Assembly (NCBI GenBank): GCA_000751555.1
Contig: CCEZ01000074.1
Span: forward strand, 1-64,000
DNA: 64,000 bases
Source of the DNA: Anaerosalibacter massiliensis
Lineage (GTDB): Bacteria; Bacillota; Clostridia; Tissierellales; Sporanaerobacteraceae
Reading direction: 5' to 3'
Both the position numbers and the translations under genes were made by a program. A model generated the notes under the pieces. The model saw nothing but the letters and a program-made list of their open reading frames with translations. It had not been told where the DNA came from and ran no database searches. Shown piece after piece: positions 53,857 through 63,382 of the stretch (position 1 is its first letter; every line of letters starts with the position of its first letter).

Positions 53857-54129
53857 TTACTTTAAATTATTATATTTGTTTTCTAAAAGATCATATATTT
53901 CTTCAGGAGTTTTGCCTTTAGCCTCAATTATTGGAACTTGTGGGTTTTCATAATTTGCTCCACTAGTACTTAAAACATCAATTCCAGAAACAACTATAGC
54001 ACTATATTCAGGAGAATTTATTTTTTCTAAATTTTTATTTTTATAAAGTGTATAAACATCATATCCAGAGTCTTTCAAGAAATCTATATAGGGAGTTAAA
54101 TTGTTTTCAACTACTACTTTTTTTTCCAC
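53857..54129 (-). CDS. YkuS-family protein (UPF0180)
   Basis: A 90-aa soluble protein. It shows KKVVVENNLTPYIDFLKDSG, YSAIVVSGIDVLSTSG and IIEAKGKTPEEIYDLLENK, in register with YkuS/UPF0180 proteins. AGGTGATTTAG precedes the ATG. Its function is unknown. It is transcribed in the same direction as metN, but the riboswitch promoter separates the two. Confidence 0.8.
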   Translation of the reverse strand: MEKKVVVENNLTPYIDFLKDSGYDVYTLYKNKNLEKINSPEYSAIVVSGIDVLSTSGANYENPQVPIIEAKGKTPEEIYDLLENKYNNLK

Positions 54130-54264
54130 TAAATCACCTCCATTAAAATTATTATTGCCACTTTTCTATTTTAATATTTAAGTCTTTTTTGCCATGAATA
54201 AATCTATAAGAATGAAGCAAAATATTAAAGGATGAAAAATAAAAAGAATAGAAAGGAGAATTTT

Positions 54265-54471
54265 ATGGCTTTAAAAAATACCTTAAATCTAGGTAATATA
54301 AATCAACAAGAACTACAAAGTATAAGGGAGATTGCTAGTAGTCATCAAACTATGGCTACAAAATTTGATTTTTATTCTAATCAATGTCAAGATCAACAAA
54401 TAAAACAAATGTTTAAACAATCAAGTCAAGACGCTAAAACTACTGCTACAAATTTAATAAATTCATTATAA
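54265..54471 (+). CDS. small Gln-rich protein, probably spore-coat related
   Basis: A 68-aa helical protein with QQELQSIREIASSHQTMATK, FDFYSNQCQDQQIKQMF and a Ser/Ala/Thr end, resembling one half of CotF-like helical bundles. AAAGGAG decides the ATG at 54265; the frame extends further upstream without a site. The next gene, 16 bp on, encodes a similar helical protein, so they probably act together. Role in the spore is by likeness. Confidence 0.65.
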   Translation: MALKNTLNLGNINQQELQSIREIASSHQTMATKFDFYSNQCQDQQIKQMFKQSSQDAKTTATNLINSL

Positions 54472-54487
54472 AAATAGGAGGTATATT

Positions 54488-54751
54488 ATGCAAGAAAAAG
54501 AAATGGTAGATGATATATTATCTGGTACTAAGGCCAGTATAGATTATTATTCTAGAGCCATAACAGAATGTGCTAATCAACAACTTAGAAGCACATTACA
54601 ACAATTGAGAAATGAAGCAGAACAATTCCAATATCAATTATTTCAAATAGCAGAACAAAAAGGTTATTATAAACCAGCACCAACAGCTGATCAGCAATCT
54701 ATTCAAGAAGTTAAAAGTGGACTAAGTGGCGGTTCTACAGGAATGGAATAA
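54488..54751 (+). CDS. CotF-like spore coat protein
   Basis: An 87-aa protein: MVDDILSGTKASIDYYSRAITE and LRSTLQQLRNEAEQFQYQLFQIA match the CotF/coat helical-bundle pattern, followed by QKGYYKPAPTADQQ, a common C-terminal segment. AGGAGGT precedes the ATG. A terminator follows. Expression during sporulation is expected but no promoter for a late sigma factor was identified. Confidence 0.78.
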   Translation: MQEKEMVDDILSGTKASIDYYSRAITECANQQLRSTLQQLRNEAEQFQYQLFQIAEQKGYYKPAPTADQQSIQEVKSGLSGGSTGME

Positions 54752-54754
54752 AGT

Positions 54755-54780
54755 AAAAGGACTCCAGATGGAGTCCTTTT
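54755..54780 (+). terminator. rho-independent terminator
   Basis: A 10-bp perfect stem AAAAGGACTC/GAGTCCTTTT with 6-nt loop. It ends the coat-protein pair. Confidence 0.85.
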
Positions 54781-54796
54781 AAATTTCTATAGCCTA

Positions 54797-54825
54797 TTGA
54801 CAAATATCTTTAACTATGATATTGT
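54797..54825 (+). promoter_or_regulatory. pyr operon promoter
   Basis: TTGACA (54797-54802) and TATTGT (54820-54825) with 17-bp spacing, about 18 bp before the first leader hairpin. Confidence 0.7.
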
Positions 54826-54842
54826 AAATAAAAATAATAGGG

Positions 54843-54933
54843 CCTTTAAACTGATACTGTGAGATCAGAAAGGGAAGCATAAAAAATAGCCTCGCTACAT
54901 CTATGCCTTCCTTTAGGAAGGTTTTTTTATGCT
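54843..54933 (+). promoter_or_regulatory. PyrR-type transcription attenuator
   Basis: A first hairpin (CTGAT/ATCAG at 54851-54855 and 54864-54868, extended by CCTTT/AAAGG) presents loop ACTGTGAG, close to the PyrR loop pattern UCC-N-G-N-GAG. Its 3' arm overlaps AAAGGGAAGCATA, which can pair with TATGCCTTCC as an antiterminator. The terminator is CCTTCC-TTTA-GGAAGG plus T7 (54906-54928). The three exclusive structures are the standard anti-antiterminator design. No pyrR gene is in the window. Confidence 0.75.
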
Positions 54934-54952
54934 CTGGTCCTTTTCTTTTAAA

Positions 54953-54970
54953 TTAGTCCTGAGAGACTAA
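54953..54970 (+). promoter_or_regulatory. second PyrR-like loop next to the pyrB ribosome site
   Basis: TTAGT (54953-54957) pairs with ACTAA (54966-54970) and exposes CCTGAGAG; with the closing U the loop reads UCCUGAGAG, an exact fit to the PyrR-loop pattern. It ends next to AAAAAGGAGG of pyrB, where a bound protein could block ribosomes. Confidence 0.6.
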
Positions 54971-54986
54971 AAAAGGAGGTAATAAA

Positions 54987-55910
54987 ATGTTAAAAGGTAG
55001 ACATTTAATTGGTTCAGAAGATTTTACTAAAAGTGAATTAGAAGAAATATTTATTTTAGCAGATGAAATAATATCAAATCAAGATAGTTTTATAGATTCT
55101 TGTCATGGAAAAATACTGGGAACCCTTTTCTACGAGCCTAGTACTAGAACTAGATTGAGTTTTGAATCTGCTATGTTAAGACTTGGAGGTAATGTAATAG
55201 GTTTTTCAGAAGCTGCTTCAAGCTCTGTAAAAAAAGGTGAAAGCATTCCAGATACAGTGAGAACTATAGGCTCATATGCAGATATTATAGCTATGAGACA
55301 TCCAAAAGAAGGTGCCCCTAAATTAGCTTCATTTTATTCACCTATTCCTATTATAAATGCAGGAGATGGAGGACATCAGCATCCAACTCAAACACTTGCG
55401 GATCTTTTAACTATAAGAAATACAAAAGGCAAATTTTCAAATTTAACCATTGGACTTTGTGGAGATTTAAAATTTGGAAGAACTGTCCATTCACTTATAA
55501 AAGCCCTTTCAAAATATGAAAATAATTCATTTGTGTTGATTTCACCTCAGGAATTAAAAATACCCAATTATATAAAAACTGAAGTATTAGATAAAAATAA
55601 TATAAAATATATGGAAGTTGAACGATTAGAGGACATTATATCTAGTCTAGATATACTATATATGACTAGAGTTCAAAAAGAACGTTTCTTTAATGAGGCA
55701 GATTATATAAGACTTAAAGATAGTTATATTTTAGATTCTAAAAAAATGAATATGGGAAGAAAAGATTTAACAGTATTGCATCCATTGCCAAGAGTTAATG
55801 AAATTAGTTATGAAGTAGATAACGATCCTAGAGCTTGTTATTTTAAGCAAGTTAAATTTGGTATGTACGTGAGAATGGCCTTAATATTAAAACTTTTAGG
55901 GGTGATGTAA
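54987..55910 (+). CDS. pyrB: aspartate carbamoyltransferase catalytic subunit
   Basis: A 307-aa enzyme of normal length. The carbamoyl-phosphate loop [16 protein letters not shown], the aspartate-binding [12 protein letters not shown] and HPLPRVNEI are intact. It condenses carbamoyl phosphate and aspartate in pyrimidine synthesis. AAAGGAGGT precedes the ATG. The stop overlaps the pyrI start by one base, as expected for subunits of one holoenzyme. Confidence 0.97.
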   Translation: MLKGRHLIGSEDFTKSELEEIFILADEIISNQDSFIDSCHGKILGTLFYEPSTRTRLSFESAMLRLGGNVIGFSEAASSSVKKGESIPDTVRTIGSYADIIAMRHPKEGAPKLASFYSPIPIINAGDGGHQHPTQTLADLLTIRNTKGKFSNLTIGLCGDLKFGRTVHSLIKALSKYENNSFVLISPQELKIPNYIKTEVLDKNNIKYMEVERLEDIISSLDILYMTRVQKERFFNEADYIRLKDSYILDSKKMNMGRKDLTVLHPLPRVNEISYEVDNDPRACYFKQVKFGMYVRMALILKLLGVM

Positions 55911-56341
55911 TGCTTTATATAGATAGTATTGTAAATGGCATTGTGATTGATCATATAAAGGTAGGATATGGTTTTAAAATATTTAATTATTTAGGATTAA
56001 ACAATGCAGATTGTAGAGTAGCACTTATTATGAATTCTCCTAGTAAAAAGCATGGGAAAAAAGATATGATAAAAATCGAAAATGTCATGGATTTAGATTT
56101 AACTATGTTAGGTTTTATAGATCCTAATATAACAGTAAATATTATTGAAAATGAAAAAATAAAAGAAAAGATTAGTCTTTCCCTACCAGACAGAATAGAA
56201 GGAGTAATAAAATGTAAAAATCCTAGATGTGTAACTTCTACAGAAAGAAATATAAAGGATATATTTATTCTTACAGATGAAGACAAAGGAATATATAGAT
56301 GTGAGTATTGTGATCATATTTATGATACTTGGGAGGAATAA
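55910..56341 (+). CDS. pyrI: aspartate carbamoyltransferase regulatory subunit
   Basis: A 143-aa PyrI. The N-terminal nucleotide-binding domain includes [19 protein letters not shown]. The C-terminal zinc domain has four cysteines: CKNPRCV and [10 protein letters not shown]. It binds effector nucleotides and the catalytic trimers. Its presence shows an allosteric enterobacterial-type ATCase, common in clostridia and absent from Bacillus. Confidence 0.96.
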   Translation: MLYIDSIVNGIVIDHIKVGYGFKIFNYLGLNNADCRVALIMNSPSKKHGKKDMIKIENVMDLDLTMLGFIDPNITVNIIENEKIKEKISLSLPDRIEGVIKCKNPRCVTSTERNIKDIFILTDEDKGIYRCEYCDHIYDTWEE

Positions 56342-56343
56342 AA

Positions 56344-57546
56344 TTGAATTTACTCATAAAAGGAGCTAGAATTGTAGATTTTAATAAAGATTTTAAAGGT
56401 GATATTTATATTGAAAAAGGTAAGATAAAAGATTTTGGCTCAAATTTAAATTATGATTGTAAGACTATACATTGTGATAATTTAGTGGTTATGCCTTCTT
56501 TTATAGATATGCATACCCACTTTAGAGATCCAGGATTTACTTATAAGGAAGATTTAAACTCAGGGAGTAAAGCGGCGTTAAAAGGAGGATATACTTTTGT
56601 AAATCTTATGGCTAATACAAATCCTATATGTTCTAGTATGGAAGTGGTGGATTATGTACTTAAAAAATCAGAGGAATTAAATTTAATAGATATTCATCAA
56701 ACTGTTTCTATAACTAAAGACTTTGATGGAAAAACTTTAGAACATATAGATAGCCTAGGAAAAGAAATTAGGTTTTTATCTGATGATGGAAAAGGTGTTC
56801 AGGAAAGTGGAGTAATGTATGAAGCATTTAAAAAAGCTAAAGAAAAAGGACTTATTATTATAGCTCATGAAGAAGATGCTAGTTTAGCTAGTATTGATAG
56901 TAGACTTTCGGAAAATATAATGACCTTTAGAGATATAGAACTTGTAAGAACAACAAAAGGAAGACTCCATTTAGCCCATGTAAGCACAAAAGAATCTATT
57001 GAAGAAATAATTAAAGGGAAAAAGGAAGGATTGAATATTACCTGTGAGGTAACTCCACATCATATATCATTATATGATAATTCTTATAAGGTGAACCCAC
57101 CAATAAGAAATAAAGAAGATGTACTAGCATTAATTGAAGCCATAAAGGCTGGATATGTAGATGCAATTGGAACAGATCATGCTCCTCATAGTGCAGAAGA
57201 TAAAAGAGGAGGAGCTTGTGGTATATCAGGATTAGAAACAGCTTTTTCAATATCATATACTGCATTAGTTAGAAATGGACATATTTCTTTAAATAAACTA
57301 TCTCAAATTATGTCATCTAATCCTGGAAATATAGTAGATATAAATAAGGGAAAAATAGAAATAGGATATGATGGAGATTTAGTAGTATTAGATTTAAACA
57401 AAGAGATTGAAATAAATAGTAAAGAATTTGTCTCCAAAGGGAAAAACACTCCTTTCCACGGCAAAAAATTCTGGGGAGAAGTAGTAGCCACTATAAAAAA
57501 TGGGAACTTAAAATATAATGGGGGGATAGAAATTGATAATAGATAG
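56344..57546 (+). CDS. pyrC: dihydroorotase
   Basis: A 400-aa type I dihydroorotase. Metal sites: MHTHFRDPGFTYKED, IAHEEDA, LAHVSTKE and GTDHAPHSAEDK; the Asp in the last motif is catalytic. It closes carbamoyl aspartate to dihydroorotate. The TTG at 56344 has GGGAGG seven bases upstream; the TTG at 56329 would put that site in the gene. It overlaps pyrF by 14 nt. Confidence 0.95.
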   Translation: MNLLIKGARIVDFNKDFKGDIYIEKGKIKDFGSNLNYDCKTIHCDNLVVMPSFIDMHTHFRDPGFTYKEDLNSGSKAALKGGYTFVNLMANTNPICSSMEVVDYVLKKSEELNLIDIHQTVSITKDFDGKTLEHIDSLGKEIRFLSDDGKGVQESGVMYEAFKKAKEKGLIIIAHEEDASLASIDSRLSENIMTFRDIELVRTTKGRLHLAHVSTKESIEEIIKGKKEGLNITCEVTPHHISLYDNSYKVNPPIRNKEDVLALIEAIKAGYVDAIGTDHAPHSAEDKRGGACGISGLETAFSISYTALVRNGHISLNKLSQIMSSNPGNIVDINKGKIEIGYDGDLVVLDLNKEIEINSKEFVSKGKNTPFHGKKFWGEVVATIKNGNLKYNGGIEIDNR

Positions 57547-58402
57547 ATTATATGAAGAAGTAGAAAAGAAAGGAAATGTATGCGTAGGCTTAGATACTGC
57601 TTTAGAATATATTCCATCAACAATTTTAAATAATTATCATTCAATAGATGATATATTATTTTATTTTAATAAGAGGATAATAGATGCAACCATAGATATT
57701 GTACCTTGTTACAAAGTTCAAATTGCTTTTTATGAAGCTCATGGATTAAATGGTATGCTAGCGTATAAAAAAACTTTAGAATATATAAGGAATAAAGGTT
57801 CTGTAGTTGTAGCAGATATTAAAAGAGCAGATATTTCGTCAACAGCTAAAGCCTATGCTAGAGCCCATTTTGAAGGTGATTTTGAAAGTGATTTTATTAC
57901 TCTAAATCCTTATATGGGTTTTGATAGTATAACACCTTATCTTGATTATGTAGAAAATAAAAATAAAGGGTTATTCATACTCCTTAGGACTTCAAATGAT
58001 GGAGCAAAAGATATTCAATATTTAGATATTAATGGTAATGGCAAAGTATATAACTACATAGGAGATAAGATTAAGGATATATCTTATAAATATATGGGAA
58101 AATGCGGATACAGTTCTATAGGAGCAGTAGTTGGAGGGACTCATTTAGAAGAGTCAGATGAAATTAGAAATAGATTAGGAAAAGTTTTTTTTCTGATACC
58201 AGGATATGGAGCTCAAGGTGGAAAAGGCAAGGATGTAGTTTCTTATTTGAAAAATGGAAATGGGGGAATAGTTAATTCGTCTAGAGGGATAATTACATCT
58301 TATAAAAAATATGATGATGGAGTAGAAAAGTTTGATTCTTATGCTAGAGATGCGGTCTTAGATATGAAGGAGGATATATCTAGTGAAACCAAAACAATAT
58401 AA
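57533..58402 (+). CDS. pyrF: orotidine 5'-phosphate decarboxylase (type 2)
   Basis: A 289-aa type-2 OMP decarboxylase: VCVGLDTALEYIP, the catalytic VVADIKRADISSTAKAYA, TLNPYMGFDS and IPGYGAQGGKGKDV. The length (~290 aa) is that of the longer subfamily rather than the ~240-aa B. subtilis form. It starts at TTG behind GGGGGG. It makes UMP. It overlaps pyrK by 20 nt. Confidence 0.95.
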   Translation: MIIDRLYEEVEKKGNVCVGLDTALEYIPSTILNNYHSIDDILFYFNKRIIDATIDIVPCYKVQIAFYEAHGLNGMLAYKKTLEYIRNKGSVVVADIKRADISSTAKAYARAHFEGDFESDFITLNPYMGFDSITPYLDYVENKNKGLFILLRTSNDGAKDIQYLDINGNGKVYNYIGDKIKDISYKYMGKCGYSSIGAVVGGTHLEESDEIRNRLGKVFFLIPGYGAQGGKGKDVVSYLKNGNGGIVNSSRGIITSYKKYDDGVEKFDSYARDAVLDMKEDISSETKTI

Positions 58403-59117
58403 AGGAATAGTATTATCAAATATTAATATAGTGGATAATATATATGAATTAAAAATAATTGGAAAATTCAAGGGAAATCCAGGCCAATTTTATATGTTAA
58501 GAAGTTGGGATTTAGAGCCTTTCTTATCAAGACCTTTAAGCATTTGTAATATAGAGGAAGATGCATTGACTTTCTTATATGAGGTAAGAGGAAAGGGAAC
58601 GAATATACTTTCAAACCTTAGAAATGGAGATAGTATTTATTTGTTAGGGCCACTAGGGAGAGGATTTCCATTAGACAATAGGAGGAAAGTTGGTATAGTA
58701 GCTGGAGGAATAGGTATAGCTCCGATGATTTATTTATGTAAAAGTTTAAATGGAAATATAGATTTTTATGGAGGATTTAAAGAAAAGCCTTTTTATATGG
58801 ACAAGATAGAGAAATATATAGACAAATTATATATTTCAACAGATAGTGGAAAAGAAGGATATAAGGGATTTATAACAGATATATTTAATCTAGAAAAATA
58901 TTCAACAGTTTATACATGCGGTCCAATACCTATGATGGAAAAGATAAAATATATTTGTGAAAAGAGGGATATATCACTATATATTTCTATGGAAAAACAT
59001 ATGGCTTGTGGTGTAGGAGCTTGCTTTGGATGTAGTATAAAAACTACCTCTGGAATAAAAAAAGTATGTAAAGATGGGCCAGTATTTAAAGGAGAGGAGA
59101 TTATTTTCCGTGACTAG
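58383..59117 (+). CDS. pyrK: dihydroorotate dehydrogenase electron-transfer subunit
   Basis: A 244-aa PyrK: an FAD domain with [10 protein letters not shown], an NAD-binding stretch [16 protein letters not shown], and a 2Fe-2S site [14 protein letters not shown] plus the later cysteine in [10 protein letters not shown]. It takes electrons from PyrD to NAD+. It starts at GTG with AGGAGG upstream and overlaps pyrD by 8 nt, consistent with a PyrD-PyrK heterotetramer. Confidence 0.95.
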   Translation: MKPKQYKGIVLSNINIVDNIYELKIIGKFKGNPGQFYMLRSWDLEPFLSRPLSICNIEEDALTFLYEVRGKGTNILSNLRNGDSIYLLGPLGRGFPLDNRRKVGIVAGGIGIAPMIYLCKSLNGNIDFYGGFKEKPFYMDKIEKYIDKLYISTDSGKEGYKGFITDIFNLEKYSTVYTCGPIPMMEKIKYICEKRDISLYISMEKHMACGVGACFGCSIKTTSGIKKVCKDGPVFKGEEIIFRD

Positions 59118-60006
59118 TATAGAGATATTTGGAATAGAATTTAAAAATCCTGTTATTACTGCTTCAGGTACTTTTAGCCAAGATTATGAAGAGTTTTTTC
59201 CATTATCAAAGTTAGGAGGTATATGTACAAAAGGTTTAACATTAAATGAAAAAGAAGGTAATACTGGTATACGAATACATGAAACTACAGGAGGACTTTT
59301 AAATAGTATAGGTCTTCAAAATCCAGGAGTAGATAATTTTATTTCAAAAGAACTTCCCCAGATGGAAAATTATGATACAGTAATTATTGCTAATGTAGGT
59401 GGAAGTACTGTAGAAGAATATATAAAAGTTATAGAGAAACTAAATAATACTAATATTCCTTTAATAGAATTGAATATTTCATGTCCTAATGTAAAGGAGG
59501 GTGGAATGGCTTTTGGTATAAAATCAGATATAGCTTTTAAAGTAGTTACTGAAGTAAAGAAGGTATGCAAAAAGCCATTGGTAGTTAAACTTTCACCTAA
59601 TGCAGAAAATATTTTAGATATGGCTTACAAATGTTGTGAAGCTGGAGCAGATGGACTTTCTCTTGTGAATACTTTTAGTGGTATGGCAATAGATATTGAA
59701 AATAAAAAACCTGTATTTGAAAATGTAATTGCAGGATTATCTGGGCCATGTATCAAGCCAATTGCACTGAGAATGGTTTATGAAGTAAGCAAAATTGTTA
59801 ATATACCTATAATTGGTGTTGGAGGGATTATAGACTATAAAGATGCCTTAGAATATATAATGGCTGGTGCTTCTGCAGTGCAAATTGGCAGTGGAAATTT
59901 TATAAAGCCAAGTATATCCTTAGATATTATAAATGGTATAGAGAAGTTTGTGAAAGAAGAAAATATAAAATCTATTAAAGAAATAATAGGAATTGCTAGG
60001 AGGTAA
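59110..60006 (+). CDS. pyrD: dihydroorotate dehydrogenase B, catalytic subunit
   Basis: A 298-aa class 1B enzyme: [28 protein letters not shown] with catalytic Cys, [11 protein letters not shown], and [17 protein letters not shown] for FMN phosphate. GGAGAGGAG within the end of pyrK supports the GTG at 59110; the ATG at 59074 would be deep inside pyrK. It oxidises dihydroorotate to orotate. Confidence 0.95.
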   Translation: MTSIEIFGIEFKNPVITASGTFSQDYEEFFPLSKLGGICTKGLTLNEKEGNTGIRIHETTGGLLNSIGLQNPGVDNFISKELPQMENYDTVIIANVGGSTVEEYIKVIEKLNNTNIPLIELNISCPNVKEGGMAFGIKSDIAFKVVTEVKKVCKKPLVVKLSPNAENILDMAYKCCEAGADGLSLVNTFSGMAIDIENKKPVFENVIAGLSGPCIKPIALRMVYEVSKIVNIPIIGVGGIIDYKDALEYIMAGASAVQIGSGNFIKPSISLDIINGIEKFVKEENIKSIKEIIGIARR

Positions 60007-60013
60007 GAATGTG

Positions 60014-60571
60014 ATGATTGATTTACTTAAAGAAACAGGTGCTTTACTTGAAGGACATTTTTTACTTTCATCAGGAAAGCATAGCAATAAATATGTCCAA
60101 TGTGCAAAATTACTCCAATATCCAGATAAGGCGCAAAAAGCTATAAATATAATAGTAAAAAAACTTGAAGGAGTAGATTTTGATATAGTGGTAGGACCAG
60201 CTATGGGAGGGGTTATTGTTAGCTATGAACTTGGCAGACAAACTAGAAAACCTGCCATTTTTACAGAAAGAGTAGATGGAAAAATGGCTCTAAGAAGAGG
60301 ATTTCATATAGAAAAAGGTCAGAAAGTTCTTATAGCAGAAGATGTAGTTACAACAGGAAAATCTTCCTATGAGACTATAGAAGAAATAGAAAAACAAGGG
60401 GGAAATGTTATAGGAATAGCTTGTATTGTAGATAGAACTACTGAAAGACTAGGTATACCAATATATGGTGGTATAAAAATTGAAATAGATACTTATGATG
60501 AAAGAAATTGTCCTCTTTGTAAGAGTGGGATTCAATATGAAAAATTAGGAAGTAGAAATCTAAAAAAATAG
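60014..60571 (+). CDS. pyrE: orotate phosphoribosyltransferase
   Basis: A 185-aa enzyme. [35 protein letters not shown] and the PRPP loop [14 protein letters not shown] are present. It makes OMP from orotate and PRPP. AGGAGGT at 59999-60005 suits ATG 60014 (GTG 60011 is possible). It ends the operon. carAB and pyrR are not in the window. Confidence 0.95.
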   Translation: MIDLLKETGALLEGHFLLSSGKHSNKYVQCAKLLQYPDKAQKAINIIVKKLEGVDFDIVVGPAMGGVIVSYELGRQTRKPAIFTERVDGKMALRRGFHIEKGQKVLIAEDVVTTGKSSYETIEEIEKQGGNVIGIACIVDRTTERLGIPIYGGIKIEIDTYDERNCPLCKSGIQYEKLGSRNLKK

Positions 60572-60599
60572 GCATTCATTTTAGAATGTCTATTTTTTT
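60565..60599 (+). terminator. pyr operon terminator
   Basis: AAATAGgCATTC pairs with GAATGtCTATTT, with one G-U pair, followed by TTTTTA; it overlaps the pyrE stop. Confidence 0.88.
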
Positions 60600-60674
60600 A
60601 TGATGATTTTATCATAATTAATGTGATATTGACTAATACTATTAATTAGATTATTTTATAGAGGTGTTTGTATA

Positions 60675-62114
60675 GTGATTTCAAAAAACATAGATAAAAA
60701 TAAAGAAAGATTATTAGAAGAGTTTAATAATACTTCTGATCTTATAATATATGAATTTAAAACAAATTCTAATTTGAAAATAATTATAAGCTATTTAGAA
60801 GGTTTTATTGATAAAAATACATTGGACAGAGATGTTTTAAAACCAGTGATAACTAGATTAGAAAGTTGTAATGATCTAAAGAAGATTATATTTGTTTCTG
60901 GTATAAAGGAAATAAATACTTTTGAAGAAATTATAGAAGAAATAGTATCTGGAAACTTAGTGTTATTTATCCAAGGTTGCAAACAATGTTTTGCTATAGA
61001 TTTAAAACATTGGGATAAAAGAGCTATTGAAGAAGCTGATTCAGAGGCAGTAGTTAGAGGACCTAAAGAAGGATTTATTGAAGATATATCAACTAATAAG
61101 ATGCTTCTTAGAAGAAAAATTAGAAATCCAAATTTAGTTTTTGAAAACTATATATTAGGAGAACAAACTGAAACAGAAATTTCAGTTGCTTATATTAAAA
61201 ATATTGTAAATGAGGATGTTTTAGATAAAGTAAAAAAAAGAGTCCAAGATATTAATACAGACTCCATATTAGAGTCTGGCTATATAGAGGGTTATATAGA
61301 AGATAGTCCTTATAATATAGTATCTACCATAGGTAATACTCAAAAGCCTGATATAGTTGCTGGAAAAATATTAGAAGGAAGAGTGGCAATATTTTGTGAT
61401 GGGACTCCTCATGTTTTAATTATTCCCCGTTTATTTATAGAAAATATACAGGTAAGTGAAGATTATTATTCAAGAACTTATATAGCAACTTTTTTAAGAA
61501 TGTTAAGATTTTTTGCTCTATTCTTAGGTATTTTATTGCCAGGTTTATATGTTGCACTTCAAACATTTCATCAGGAGATGATTCCTACAGTTTTATTAAT
61601 AACAATGGCTGGTGCTAGAGAAGGAGTTCCTTTACCTTCAGTATTAGAAGCTCTTTTAATGACCATAATGCTTGAACTTATAAAGGAGTCAGGAGTTAGA
61701 TTGCCTAAAGCAGTAGGTTCAGCAGTAAGTATTGTTGGAGCATTGGTACTAGGGCAAGCAGCGGTTGAAGGTGGTATAGTTAGCGCACCAATGGTTATAG
61801 TGATAGCTATTACAGCAATAGCAGAATTTGCTGTCCCAGCTCTTACAGAAGTAATGATTTTATATAGATTATTTCTTATTGTACTAGGTGGATTTATGGG
61901 GCTATATGGAATCACCTGTGGATTAGTAGTAATTATTATAGGAGCAGTTTCATTGGATCCTTTTGGTATTCCTTATGGTTATCCTATTGCTCCATCAGAT
62001 AAGACAGGATTAAAGGATTTTATTATAAGATTTCCGCTTTGGAGTATGAAAAAAAGGCCTGGATATTTAGTAAAGAAGAACAGAATAAGACAGAGAAATG
62101 TACGAAAGAAGTGA
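60675..62114 (+). CDS. gerKA: spore germination protein GerKA (GerA family)
   Basis: A 479-aa GerAA-family subunit of a nutrient receptor. The ~270-residue soluble N-terminus includes DSEAVVRGPKEGFIEDISTN and LRRKIRNP, followed by five membrane helices (~285-440) with LPGLYVALQTFHQEM and AGAREGVPLPSVLEALLM. It starts at GTG behind GAGGTG. It acts in the spore inner membrane. gerKC and gerKB follow. Confidence 0.94.
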   Translation: MISKNIDKNKERLLEEFNNTSDLIIYEFKTNSNLKIIISYLEGFIDKNTLDRDVLKPVITRLESCNDLKKIIFVSGIKEINTFEEIIEEIVSGNLVLFIQGCKQCFAIDLKHWDKRAIEEADSEAVVRGPKEGFIEDISTNKMLLRRKIRNPNLVFENYILGEQTETEISVAYIKNIVNEDVLDKVKKRVQDINTDSILESGYIEGYIEDSPYNIVSTIGNTQKPDIVAGKILEGRVAIFCDGTPHVLIIPRLFIENIQVSEDYYSRTYIATFLRMLRFFALFLGILLPGLYVALQTFHQEMIPTVLLITMAGAREGVPLPSVLEALLMTIMLELIKESGVRLPKAVGSAVSIVGALVLGQAAVEGGIVSAPMVIVIAITAIAEFAVPALTEVMILYRLFLIVLGGFMGLYGITCGLVVIIIGAVSLDPFGIPYGYPIAPSDKTGLKDFIIRFPLWSMKKRPGYLVKKNRIRQRNVRKK

Positions 62115-62118
62115 TAGA

Positions 62119-63381
62119 ATGAAAAAAAAGTTTATTTTACTTAGCTTTATTTTATGTCTTACTTTGATTATAACAGGTTGTTGGAATTCTAGAGAATTAA
62201 ATACTTTAGGAATTGCCACTGTCATAGGAATAGACTGGGAGGATGAAAAAATATTAGTTACTATAGAAGTTATAAATCCTAGGCCAGTAAAGGCAATGCT
62301 AGAAGCTAAGCCAGCAGATTTAGTACTATATGTTCAAGGAAGAGGAGATACAATTTTTGATGCTCTTAGAAATATATCTTTGAAATTTGATAGAAGAATT
62401 TTCGTGTCTCAAAACAAAATATTTATATTTGGTGAAGAGTTTGCCAAGAAAGGTTTTATTAATCATATAGACGTGCTACAAAGGGATCATGAGTTTAGAG
62501 AAACAGCATATATGTTAGTAGCAAAAGAGAAAAAAGCTACAGATATTATGGGAGTTCATGAGGCGGTAGAAGAGATTTTAGGAATGTATATGGAAGATAT
62601 TGTTGAAAATAAAAAATTTAATCCTAAGGGAGTTGATGTTAATTTATCAGAATACTTAAAATACTATTATGACTCTGGTAGACAGCCTATTTTAGGAGTA
62701 GTAGATAGGAAAGAAAAGAATGTAATTAAAAAAGTTGATACACATGAAGGAAAAAAAGAGTATGAGTTAGTAATAGAAGGTTGTTCCATATTTAATAAGG
62801 AAAAACTATCTGGTTATTTGAATGGCGAAGAAACTAGAGCTCTAAATTTTGTGAGAAATGAAGTAAAAGGAGGAGTAATTGAATTTCCTACTCCAGTAAA
62901 AAACATAGATCATTATAGCACACCTACTCCTAGTGTTAAAGATTCATCAAGTACTATAAGTACGCTAAATAGAGATAAAAGTGTTTTTGAAATAATTAAA
63001 AGCAAAACTAAAAGTGATGTAGAAATTGAAAATGGGAAATTTATATTAAAGACGAAAGTTAAGATGAGAGGAATGCTAGGAGATGTAACTGGAGATATTG
63101 ATGTATCAAATGAAGAAGCAATAAAGTTAATTGAGGAGTCTTGTTCAAAACAAGTTAAGGAGGAAATTGAAAGCACTATAAAAAAAGTGCAGAAAAAATA
63201 TAAAACAGATGTATTTGCATTTGGAACTTTAGTGCATAGAAAGTACCCAAAAGAATGGCATCGTATAAGTTCTGATTGGAACAATATATTTTCACAAGCT
63301 GATGTTCAGGTAGAAGTAGAAACTAATATAATTAGAACAGGTCTTGTGAATACATCCACTAATAAGATAAAGGGAGAATAA
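62119..63381 (+). CDS. gerKC: spore germination lipoprotein GerKC (GerC family)
   Basis: A 420-aa lipoprotein of the Ger(x)C family: signal KKKFILLSFILCLTLI with lipobox ITGC, then CWNSRELNTLGIATVIGID, the family hallmark. Middle and C-terminal domains match (FAFGTLVHRKYPKEWHRI). ATG 62119 lies just after the gerKA stop; an in-frame ATG at 62098 lies inside gerKA. It is the outer-face subunit of the receptor. Confidence 0.94.
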   Translation: MKKKFILLSFILCLTLIITGCWNSRELNTLGIATVIGIDWEDEKILVTIEVINPRPVKAMLEAKPADLVLYVQGRGDTIFDALRNISLKFDRRIFVSQNKIFIFGEEFAKKGFINHIDVLQRDHEFRETAYMLVAKEKKATDIMGVHEAVEEILGMYMEDIVENKKFNPKGVDVNLSEYLKYYYDSGRQPILGVVDRKEKNVIKKVDTHEGKKEYELVIEGCSIFNKEKLSGYLNGEETRALNFVRNEVKGGVIEFPTPVKNIDHYSTPTPSVKDSSSTISTLNRDKSVFEIIKSKTKSDVEIENGKFILKTKVKMRGMLGDVTGDIDVSNEEAIKLIEESCSKQVKEEIESTIKKVQKKYKTDVFAFGTLVHRKYPKEWHRISSDWNNIFSQADVQVEVETNIIRTGLVNTSTNKIKGE

Positions 63382-63382
63382 T

